Shown here one piece after another: positions 1 to 5,000 of a stretch of DNA of 5,000 nt (positions are counted from its first letter, which is position 1; each line of letters opens with the position of its first letter). Location of the stretch: NCBI GenBank assembly GCA_900321595.1, contig ONWP01000324.1:1-5000 (forward strand). Direction: 5' to 3'. Source of the DNA: an uncultured Eubacteriales bacterium (lineage in GTDB: Bacteria > Bacillota > Clostridia > Oscillospirales > Acutalibacteraceae). The translations under genes and the position numbers were made by a program. The notes beneath the pieces were generated by a model. That model did no database searches and was not told the origin of the DNA. It worked only from the letters and a program-made list of their open reading frames with translations.

Positions 1-2
1 CG

Positions 3-1274
3 GGCACGATCAACGTAAACGCCTGCGGCAAAAACGGCGTCAAGGGCGGCGCGGATCTTTACGAAGAGGACGCGGACGGCAATTACACCGACGCGCTGCT
101 TTCGACGGCTTCGCTGACGATCAGGGACGTGACCCTCAACGTCACGATCAAACACAGCTATAAGGATCCCGAAGATCCGAGCGCCTATGACGGCGACGCG
201 ATCAAATCGGAGAAGGCGCTCAATATTCTCTCCGGCAACATTACGGTTTCCGCCAATGACGACGGGATCAAGTGCGACTACACGCTGAACATCGGCGAGA
301 CCGGAACGGACGGCCCTGTGATCGACGTGACGAAGTCCGCCGAGGGCATTGAGGGCTCTGTCGTCAACGTGTACAGCGGGACTGTGAAGGTCAGCGCGAC
401 GGACGACGGGATCAACGCCGCCAACGGCGACATCGCCGAGCGCAGCGCGGACTTCGCCTATAACCAGTACGGCGGCTCCGTATACGTGAACGTCACGAAC
501 GGCGACGGCATTGACTCCAACGGCAGCGTCAGCCTCGCGGGCGGCACGCTCGAGGTTTACGCGCCGAGCCAGGGCGACGGCGACCCGATCGACACCGAAT
601 TCGGCTGTACGTTCAGCGGCGCGACGGTGCTGGCGGTCGGTCACGCGGCGATGCGGCAGAGCTTCAGCGGCACATACGTCGCGTTCGGCGGCACCGCCGG
701 CATGGGCGGCAGAGGCGGCTTCGGCGGCATGGGCGCGAACGCGTCGAACCTCGTGACGGCGGTCAGCGCGATCTCGATCCTGGATTCCGCAGGGAACACG
801 CTTTACAGCGCGAAGGCTGCGCGAAACGCGAGCTACGTGGTGTTCGCGAGCCCGAATCTGACGAGCGGCGCCTCCTATCAGCTCTTTAACGGGACAGCGG
901 CCGCGGCGACGGCGACAGCCGGCAGCGCGCAGGGCGGCGGGAACCCCGGCGGTCAGCCCGGTACGCCCGGTGAACAGCCCGGCACACCCGGCCAGCAGCC
1001 CGGCACACCCGGCCAGCAGCCGCCGGAGATCCCCGGCGAGCCCGGCACGCCCGGTCAGCAGCCCGGAACGGTCAGCACGCTGCGCGGCGACGCGGACGGC
1101 GACGGACAGGTCACGGCAAGAGACGCGCGGCTCGTCCTGCGGGCAAGCGCGCGGCTCGAAACGCTGACCGGTCAGGCGTTCGCGAACTGCGACCTGAACG
1201 GCGACGGCAAGCTCACCGCGGCGGAAGCAAGGCTGATCCTTCGATTCTCCGCGAAGCTTGAAGCCTCGATCTGA
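3..1274 (+). CDS. Beta-helix carbohydrate-binding (DUF4353-like) protein with C-terminal dockerin, 5' partial
   Basis: The frame is open from base 3 to the TGA at 1272-1274, giving 423 visible residues; the N-terminus, signal peptide and true start lie left of the window. An internal GTG at 129 is only a valine codon. Visible residues 1-220 carry irregular beta-strand coils with recurring turn motifs: NGVK (11-14), GDAI (64-67), DDGI (86-89), AEGI (113-116), DDGI (134-137), GDGI (167-170) and GDPI (193-196). This is the pattern of the DUF4353 family, known from Clostridium thermocellum Cthe_2159, a right-handed beta-helix that binds acidic plant polysaccharide. A Gly/Met-rich loop follows (229-244), then a QPGTPG-type linker (about 318-356) and a dockerin with two calcium loops starting at residues 363 and 397. 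Inferred role: an exported polysaccharide-binding or scaffold-attached surface protein. No catalytic domain is visible. Some family members sit beside CotH-kinase and polyphosphate polymerase genes, which could lie upstream. Family assignment is fairly sure; the ligand is unknown. Confidence 0.86.
   Translation, partial: GTINVNACGKNGVKGGADLYEEDADGNYTDALLSTASLTIRDVTLNVTIKHSYKDPEDPSAYDGDAIKSEKALNILSGNITVSANDDGIKCDYTLNIGETGTDGPVIDVTKSAEGIEGSVVNVYSGTVKVSATDDGINAANGDIAERSADFAYNQYGGSVYVNVTNGDGIDSNGSVSLAGGTLEVYAPSQGDGDPIDTEFGCTFSGATVLAVGHAAMRQSFSGTYVAFGGTAGMGGRGGFGGMGANASNLVTAVSAISILDSAGNTLYSAKAARNASYVVFASPNLTSGASYQLFNGTAAAATATAGSAQGGGNPGGQPGTPGEQPGTPGQQPGTPGQQPPEIPGEPGTPGQQPGTVSTLRGDADGDGQVTARDARLVLRASARLETLTGQAFANCDLNGDGKLTAAEARLILRFSAKLEASI
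954..1070 (+). repeat. Tandem 21-bp repeats encoding a QPGTPG(Q/E) linker
   Basis: Three head-to-tail 21-bp units span 954-974, 975-995 and 996-1016. The second and third are identical at the DNA level; the first differs at 5 positions, mostly silent. After a short interruption (PPEIPG) a related unit recurs at 1038-1058, with a partial copy at 1059-1070. They encode a Pro/Gly/Thr-rich flexible linker between the beta-helix and the dockerin, as is common in modular cellulosome and surface proteins. The identical neighbouring units suggest recent duplication by slippage or unequal recombination, so copy number may vary between strains. Confidence 0.9.
1080..1271 (+). other. Type I dockerin domain (two calcium-binding F-hand repeats)
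   Basis: This domain is the C-terminal part of the beta-helix protein. Loop 1 (1089-1124) reads DADGDGQVTARD and loop 2 (1191-1226) reads DLNGDGKLTAAE. Both have the calcium ligands expected at positions 1, 3, 5, 9 and 12 (Asp/Asn, Asp/Asn, Asp, Thr, Asp/Glu). Each is followed by a helix of the ARLxLRxSAxLE type, which gives the usual internal two-fold repeat. By family knowledge, dockerins bind cohesin modules on scaffoldins, tethering the protein to a cellulosome-like complex or to the cell surface. The positions that usually set cohesin specificity (10 and 11 of each loop) are Ala-Arg and Ala-Ala rather than the classical Ser/Thr pairs, so the partner cannot be predicted from sequence alone. 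Confidence 0.9.
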
Positions 1275-1307
1275 ATCAGGCAGGCGCAAAAGCAAATCAG
1301 ACATAAT

Positions 1308-1341
1308 AAAAGCGGCTTCCGTGAAAACGGGAGCCCCTTTT
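1308..1341. terminator. Bidirectional intrinsic terminator between convergent genes
   Basis: The left arm AAAAGCGGCTTCCGT (1308-1322) and right arm ACGGGAGCCCCTTTT (1327-1341) form a 15-position stem with one C-C mismatch and one T-G wobble, closed by a GAAA loop. Read on the minus strand the stem runs into TTTTATTAT, a good uridine tract for ending the Moco operon 28 bp after its last stop. Read on the plus strand the T run is short and lies within the distal arm, so termination of the dockerin gene (stop 33 bp upstream) may be weaker. Further complementary segments flank the stem (CAGAC at 1298-1302 with GTCTG at 1353-1357; AAAAGC at 1288-1293 with GCTTTT at 1357-1362). Confidence 0.87.
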
Positions 1342-1369
1342 GCTGTGCGGGCGTCTGCTTTTTCGCGGT

Positions 1370-1810
1370 TTACGCCGGGAGCACTTCGATGCGGTCGCCG
1401 GGCTTAACGCTGCCGCCTTTGACGACGCGGGCGAAGACGCCCTCGCGCGGCATCACGCACTGGCCGACAAGCCGGCTGATGGCGCATTCGGCGTGACATT
1501 CCTTGCCGATCTGGGTGATCTCGAGCACAGCCTCGTCGCCTACGGCGAGGCGCGTCCCGACCGGCAGTGTGTGCAGCTCGATCCCCTCGGTGGTGAGGTT
1601 CTCCGCGAATACGCCGTGGCACAGGCCGTCAGTGCGCATCCCGGCGGCTTTTTCGATGCTTTCGCGCGCCAGCAGACTGACCTGCCGGTGCCATTTGCCC
1701 GCGTGCGCGTCGCCCTCAAAGCCGAAATCCGCGATCAGCGTTCCCACCGGGATCGAGGTCTTCGGCGTTCCCTTCTTTTCACTGATATTGATCGCCAGTA
1801 TTGTCGCCAT
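1370..1810 (-). CDS. MOSC domain protein (Moco-associated)
   Basis: This 146-residue protein is a single stand-alone MOSC domain. Visible hallmarks are GFEGDAHAG (30-38), QVSLLA (43-48), GVFAENLT (66-73), a QIGKECHAEC stretch (100-109) and CVMPREGVFARV (118-129), ending in a KGGSVKPGD beta-turn. MOSC domains occur at the C-terminus of Moco sulfurases and in small bacterial proteins, where a conserved cysteine is thought to carry sulfur or bind the cofactor. Cys105, Cys109 and Cys118 are the candidates here. The ATG at 1808-1810 is chosen because a perfect AGGAGG lies 7 bases upstream and the start is 3 bp past the moaA stop. It is the last gene of the Moco operon, so a role in Moco sulfuration, storage or handover is likely. 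In many Clostridia a MOSC domain is fused to or next to MogA/MoaB; no such partner is visible here. The family is certain, the exact reaction is not known. Confidence 0.94.
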   Translation of the reverse strand: MATILAINISEKKGTPKTSIPVGTLIADFGFEGDAHAGKWHRQVSLLARESIEKAAGMRTDGLCHGVFAENLTTEGIELHTLPVGTRLAVGDEAVLEITQIGKECHAECAISRLVGQCVMPREGVFARVVKGGSVKPGDRIEVLPA

Positions 1811-1813
1811 GGT

Positions 1814-2749
1814 TTATCCTCCTGTGTTGTTGAGTCCCGGCCGCGGCGCGTGCGCCGTGAAATCGTGTCCCGCCGGTTTGCGCAGGATCGCCTCCCGCGC
1901 GGCCTGTTCGAGCGCCGCCGGATCGGACAGCCAGGGTTTTAAATCGAACGTCTCGTCGAAGCCGAGGCACGGCTTGACGCAGCCGTCGGAAAGGACGCGG
2001 ATGCGGTCGCAGTCCGCGCAGAATTTGCGCGTCACCGGGCTGATGAGCCCGACGCGGCCGGCAAATCCCGGCGCCTTGTAATAGCGGGCGGTGCCCTCCA
2101 GCGCGCCGACGGGTTCGAGGAACGGGAACCGCGACAGAAGCTCTTCGCCCGTCACGCGCAGACGCGCGGTTTCGGCAGGATCCGCGAACGGCATCAGCTC
2201 GATAAACCGGACGTCGATGGGCTCGCGTCTCGCGAGGTCGACGAGCGCTTCGGCGCCGTCGTCGTTGACGCCGCGCATGAGGACGGCGTTGATCTTGATC
2301 GGGGACAGCCCCGCGTCCCGGGCGCTGTCGATGCCGCCGAGCACGCGGCGCAGGGCGTCCGAGCCGGTCAGCTTTCGGTAAACGTGATGATCCGTGCTGT
2401 CCAGACTGACGTTGACGTCCGTGAGACCCGCCTGCGCGAGTTTTTCGGCGCAGTCGGCCAGCAGAACGCCGTTTGTCGTCAGGGAAACGCGGCTGAAATC
2501 GCCGTTCTGTCTGACGATGCGCACGATCTCGCAAACGTCCGCGCGCACCAGAGGCTCGCCGCCGGTGATGCGCACGCGCTCGATCCCGCAGGCGGCGAAG
2601 GCGCGGGCGATCCGCCCCAGCTCGTCGGGGGACAGCTCTGTGGCGCGCTTTTCGCAGGCGGCTTTGCCGCAGTAGACGCAGTCCAGATTGCACCGCGTGG
2701 TGATCGACAGCCGCAGGTACCGGATCTCCCGGCCGAACGTGTCACGCAT
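1814..2749 (-). CDS. moaA: GTP 3',8-cyclase MoaA (radical SAM)
   Basis: MoaA (EC 4.1.99.22) is a cytosolic radical SAM enzyme that rearranges GTP to 3',8-cyclo-7,8-dihydro-GTP, the first step of Moco synthesis. The 311-residue product, slightly shorter than the usual 320-340, carries the radical SAM cluster motif CNLDCVYC (Cys20, 24, 27), the SAM-binding GGEP (63-66), TTNG (91-94) and NVSLDS (113-118). It also has the C-terminal cluster set C-x2-C-x13-C (Cys244, 247, 261) that holds the second 4Fe-4S cluster and binds GTP. Arg249 and Arg251 just after Cys247 match the family's GTP-contacting arginines. The chain ends in Gly-Gly, the conserved tail required for catalysis. One oddity is an additional Cys257 between the cluster ligands. 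The ATG start overlaps the moaC stop by 8 bp (ATGCGTGA) and lacks a strong Shine-Dalgarno, so coupling to moaC translation is likely. Its product feeds MoaC, encoded directly upstream. Confidence 0.97.
   Translation of the reverse strand: MRDTFGREIRYLRLSITTRCNLDCVYCGKAACEKRATELSPDELGRIARAFAACGIERVRITGGEPLVRADVCEIVRIVRQNGDFSRVSLTTNGVLLADCAEKLAQAGLTDVNVSLDSTDHHVYRKLTGSDALRRVLGGIDSARDAGLSPIKINAVLMRGVNDDGAEALVDLARREPIDVRFIELMPFADPAETARLRVTGEELLSRFPFLEPVGALEGTARYYKAPGFAGRVGLISPVTRKFCADCDRIRVLSDGCVKPCLGFDETFDLKPWLSDPAALEQAAREAILRKPAGHDFTAHAPRPGLNNTGG
1818..1823 (-). promoter_or_regulatory. Ribosome binding site of the MOSC gene
   Basis: On the minus strand AGGAGG lies 7 bases before the ATG of the MOSC gene. 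It falls inside the last codons of moaA, and the two genes are separated by only 3 bases. It fixes the MOSC start and suggests efficient independent initiation on the shared mRNA. Confidence 0.88.
2742..2749 (-). promoter_or_regulatory. moaC/moaA overlapping stop-start (translational coupling)
   Basis: On the minus strand the sequence ATGCGTGA contains the moaA start and, in another frame, the moaC stop TGA. The bases just upstream (ATCGGATTAC) offer only a weak GGA, and the GGCGGA further back is poorly spaced. This contrasts with the strong Shine-Dalgarno of moaC and of the MOSC gene, and suggests that moaA is translated mainly by ribosomes finishing moaC. The coupling itself is inference. 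Confidence 0.75.
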
Positions 2750-3203
2750 GGTAATCCGATTTTCCGCCTGTCTTGTCCAGAAGACGGATCTGCTCGACGG
2801 TCATGCCCCGGTCGATGGCCTTGCACATATCGTAGATCGTCAGCGCCGCGACGGACGCCGCCGTCAGCGCCTCCATCTCCACGCCGGTGCGCCAGCTGCA
2901 GCGCGTGTTTGCCGTGACGACGATGCGGTCGTCCCCGACCGGCTCAAATTCCACGGTCACGCTGTCCAGCGGAATATTGTGACACAGGGGGATCAGCTCC
3001 CATGTGCGCTTGGCCGCCTGGATCCCGGCAATGCGCGCGGTCGCCAGTGCGTCGCCTTTCTTCAGATCGGCGCGCAGGATCGCCTCCCGCGTCTCCGGCC
3101 GCATCCGAATGGTCGCCGCGGCTCTCGCCTCGCGGACGGTGACGGCTTTGCCGCCGACGTCGACCATGACGGCCTCGCCCTGTTTGTTGATGTGCGTCAG
3201 CAT
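2742..3203 (-). CDS. moaC: Cyclic pyranopterin monophosphate synthase MoaC
   Basis: MoaC (EC 4.6.1.17) converts the MoaA product, 3',8-cyclo-7,8-dihydro-GTP, to cyclic pyranopterin monophosphate; family members are cytosolic hexamers. The 153-residue sequence is full length and closely follows the family: LTHINKQGEAVMVDV at the N-terminus, KKGDALATARIAGIQAAKRT (48-67), PLCHNIPL (72-79), GVEMEALTAASVAALTIYD (107-125) and LLDKTGGKSDYH at the C-terminus. Asp125 and Lys128 in the YDMCKA segment and Lys49 in the KKGD segment correspond to catalytic or active-site residues of E. coli MoaC. The ATG is supported by GGAGGA 7 bases upstream. The gene lies 3 bp after the moeA-PBP stop and overlaps the moaA start by 8 bp, so the two enzymes of the first Moco stage are made from adjacent, probably coupled, reading frames. 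No key residue is missing. Confidence 0.97.
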   Translation of the reverse strand: MLTHINKQGEAVMVDVGGKAVTVREARAAATIRMRPETREAILRADLKKGDALATARIAGIQAAKRTWELIPLCHNIPLDSVTVEFEPVGDDRIVVTANTRCSWRTGVEMEALTAASVAALTIYDMCKAIDRGMTVEQIRLLDKTGGKSDYHA

Positions 3204-3206
3204 GGC

Positions 3207-5000
3207 TCAATCCTCCGGAATGTAGCCGCCCATGGCCTCCAGCCGGGCGCGGCATGCGTCTGAGTGCAGCGTTTCCAGAAACGCTTTGACCATCGGGTCG
3301 TCAAGGTATCGTTCATCGACGAGGAATTCATACGTTTCGGTGCAGACCGGGATGAAGTCCAGATCGTACATCTTTGCCGCGGACCAGATGCCGAGTCCCG
3401 CGTCCGCGTTGCCGGCGGCTATGAGCGCCGCCACAGCCGTGTGGGTGCATTCCTCGTTGGCGTAGCCGTCGATCTCAGCCGGATCGAGTCCGTACCGGTC
3501 GATGAGGTGGTCGCAGAGGATCCGCGTGCCCGCGCCGCGCTGCCGGTTGACGTAGCGGTGCCGCGCGGCGTCGGGGAAGTCCCGGATGTTCAGCGGATTG
3601 CCCTTCGCCACCATCAGGCCCTGTACGCGTCCCACGCCGCGCACGGCGCGCGCGTTCCCGTCGGGGAAATATTTGCGGATATAGGAGACGTTGTATTCGC
3701 CGGTCTGCGGATCGAGCAGGTGGATGCCGCCCATGTGCGCGAGCCCCTGCGAGACCGCGCGGATGGCGCCCATGGAGCCGACGTGGGTGCTGGCTACGCG
3801 AAACGGCGCGCCGGAACGCGCCAGCAGATCCCGCACCTCGTCGATAAGCGGATCGTGACTGCCGGTGACGACCAGCGTGTTTTCGATCTGATCGGGCGCG
3901 CTCAGCAGCCGCACCGTGACGCGCGCGCCGGCCTCAAGTCCCTCGCAGTCCTGATCGACGACCAGTACGCCGTCGGCCTTCGTAAAGCTCGTGATGACGC
4001 CCGCGCCGCGGTTGAGCGGACTGGCGATCAGCCGGTCGCCGAGCCTGCCGAGGCTGACGCGGACAAATTCCCGGTATTTGAGCGAGGAGACGACCCGCGC
4101 GCCGAGCACGGCTTCGATCGTCTCCCGCCGCGGGACGGGTCTGCCCGCGAACAGGTACGCCAGATCCCGGACGAGCTCATCCATGACGACGATGGCGGAG
4201 ACCGGATAGCCGGGCAGTCCCACGACGGGCTTGCCCCGCGCGACGCCGAGGACGACGGGCTTGCCGGGCTTGATCGCGACGCCGTGGACGAGTACCTCGC
4301 CCAGCGACGCGATGATGCTGCTCGTGTAATCGTCCCGCCCGGCGCTCGAGCCGGCGCTGACCAGCACCGCGTCGCATTCATCAAGCGCCTGTTCGACGCA
4401 GGCGCGGATGCGCGTCTGATCGTCGGGGACGATGGGGTAGATCTTCGCGTCCGCGTCCCAGGCGGCCAGCATGCCCCGGAAAACGGTCGCGTTGAATTCG
4501 ATGATCTCGCCCTTCTTCGGGTTCTCCGTCGGGGGGACGATCTCGTCGCCCGTGGGGATGATCCCGAACAGCGGCCGCCTGCGCACCGGCGCGCGCGTGA
4601 CGCCGCCGGCCAGAAGCGCGCCGCACAGGGCGGGCGTCAGCACCGCGCCGGACGGCGCGATCATGTCGCCCATGCATAGGTCCTCGCCGACCTGACGCAC
4701 GTTCTGCCAGGGATGCACCGCGGCGAGGATATCGTACTGCTCCGGTCCGGCGTCGATCAGATCCTCCACCATGATGACCGCGTCGCAGCCGTCGGGCAGG
4801 GGATCGCCGGTATCCACGACCGTGTACAGCTCCGGCGACAGGCGCACAGGCGTCTGCTCCGACGCGCCGTAGGTGTCCTTTGCCTGAACGGCGACGCCGT
4901 CCATGGCGGACGCGTTGTAGTGGGGCGAACAGATCCGCGCGTAAGCGGCCCGGGCAAGTACGCGGCCGTGCGCCTCGGTGACGGGCACGATTTCACACGC
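3207..5000 (-). CDS. moeA: Molybdopterin molybdenumtransferase MoeA fused to PBP-like domain, 5' partial
   Basis: This is a two-domain protein of which 597 residues are visible. The frame runs open past base 5000, so roughly 20-40 N-terminal residues are missing; the GTG at 4986-4988 is an internal valine. The first part (to about residue 370) is MoeA, which uses molybdate to convert adenylyl-molybdopterin to Moco (EC 2.10.1.1). Visible motifs are SPHYNASAMDG (25-35), TGDPLPDGCDAVIMVED (64-80), PTGDEI (149-154), SAGSSAGRDDY (215-225), AIKPGKP (242-248) and GLPGYPVSA (261-269). The second part (about 375-597, bases 3881-3210) is a PBP-like domain (PF12727 type) with TGSHDP (379-384), VGSMGAI (407-413), HLLDPQTGEYN (427-437), NRQRGAGTR (485-493) and DFIPVCTETYEFLV (548-561). 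It has no signal peptide, so it should act in the cytosol, perhaps binding the oxyanion or a cofactor. The fusion is a known architecture in Clostridia and archaea, often paired with a second single-domain MoeA. It is upstream of moaC with a 3-bp gap. Confidence 0.94.
   Translation of the reverse strand, partial: ACEIVPVTEAHGRVLARAAYARICSPHYNASAMDGVAVQAKDTYGASEQTPVRLSPELYTVVDTGDPLPDGCDAVIMVEDLIDAGPEQYDILAAVHPWQNVRQVGEDLCMGDMIAPSGAVLTPALCGALLAGGVTRAPVRRRPLFGIIPTGDEIVPPTENPKKGEIIEFNATVFRGMLAAWDADAKIYPIVPDDQTRIRACVEQALDECDAVLVSAGSSAGRDDYTSSIIASLGEVLVHGVAIKPGKPVVLGVARGKPVVGLPGYPVSAIVVMDELVRDLAYLFAGRPVPRRETIEAVLGARVVSSLKYREFVRVSLGRLGDRLIASPLNRGAGVITSFTKADGVLVVDQDCEGLEAGARVTVRLLSAPDQIENTLVVTGSHDPLIDEVRDLLARSGAPFRVASTHVGSMGAIRAVSQGLAHMGGIHLLDPQTGEYNVSYIRKYFPDGNARAVRGVGRVQGLMVAKGNPLNIRDFPDAARHRYVNRQRGAGTRILCDHLIDRYGLDPAEIDGYANEECTHTAVAALIAAGNADAGLGIWSAAKMYDLDFIPVCTETYEFLVDERYLDDPMVKAFLETLHSDACRARLEAMGGYIPED
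3211..3216 (-). promoter_or_regulatory. Ribosome binding site of moaC
   Basis: On the minus strand GGAGGA sits 7 bases before the moaC ATG. It overlaps the final codons of the moeA-PBP gene, whose stop is only 3 bases from the moaC start. It settles the moaC start choice. Confidence 0.88.

Noticed and set aside
129..131. GTG as the start of the beta-helix protein
   Set aside because: The same frame is open to base 3 with beta-helix-like sequence, and there is no ribosome binding site before 129, so the real start is outside the window.
954..1070. CRISPR-like array
   Set aside because: The repeats are in frame, directly adjacent without spacers, and encode a Pro-Gly linker.
1340..1942. A 200-codon plus-strand frame opposite the MOSC gene and the end of moaA
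   Set aside because: It starts inside the terminator stem, has no ribosome binding site and lies antisense to well-supported genes.
1779..2693. A 304-codon minus-strand frame overlapping moaA
   Set aside because: It is a frame-shifted shadow of moaA with Arg-rich nonsense sequence; moaA has all radical SAM and cluster motifs.
2384..3263. Two plus-strand frames (2384-2917 and 2688-3263) opposite moaA and moaC
   Set aside because: They are antisense shadows; the conserved MoaA and MoaC motifs are on the minus strand and the shadow products show no family resemblance.
3264..4679. A 471-codon open frame on the plus strand opposite moeA-PBP
   Set aside because: Its product is low-complexity, rich in Arg, Asp, Ala and Gly, with no recognisable motif, and the opposite strand carries clear MoeA and PBP-like motifs throughout. 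Long antisense frames are expected at this GC content.
4986..4988. GTG as the start of the MoeA protein
   Set aside because: The frame continues to base 5000, and MoeA proteins have further conserved residues before the HGRVLA segment; the valine is internal.

Overview
The window comes from an anaerobic, high-GC Firmicute, probably a gut-type Clostridia/Oscillospiraceae relative. The basis is inference: strong AGGAGG-type ribosome binding sites, a C-terminal dockerin on a beta-helix carbohydrate-binding protein, and a MoeA fused to a periplasmic-binding-protein-like domain. No rRNA or other taxonomic marker is present, so the placement stays loose.

Layout. Bases 3-1274 (+) hold the 3' part of a cell-surface or cellulosome-type protein: beta-helical coils of the DUF4353/Cthe_2159 carbohydrate-binding type, then a Gly/Met-rich loop, a Pro-Gly-Thr repeat linker and a C-terminal type I dockerin. 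Its start lies left of the window. Bases 1275-1369 are a short convergent intergenic region with one strong hairpin (1308-1341) that can serve as terminator for both sides. From 5000 down to 1370, all on the minus strand, lies a compact molybdenum cofactor (Moco) operon, in transcription order: moeA fused to a PBP-like domain (5' end cut by the window edge), moaC, moaA, and a small MOSC-domain gene.

How the genes work together. MoaA and MoaC convert GTP to cyclic pyranopterin monophosphate, the first Moco intermediate. MoeA inserts molybdate (or tungstate) into adenylylated molybdopterin near the end of the pathway. The MOSC protein probably acts on finished Moco, for example in sulfur transfer or delivery. 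moaD, moaE and mogA/moaB are absent from the visible part and must lie upstream or elsewhere. Gene joints are very tight (3-bp gaps or an 8-bp overlap), which indicates one mRNA and partly coupled translation. The operon promoter, and any Moco riboswitch, would be beyond base 5000.

The two halves of the window look functionally unrelated. I found no mobile element, CRISPR array, RNA gene or evident new system. The window is mostly ordinary, with a few details worth a second look.
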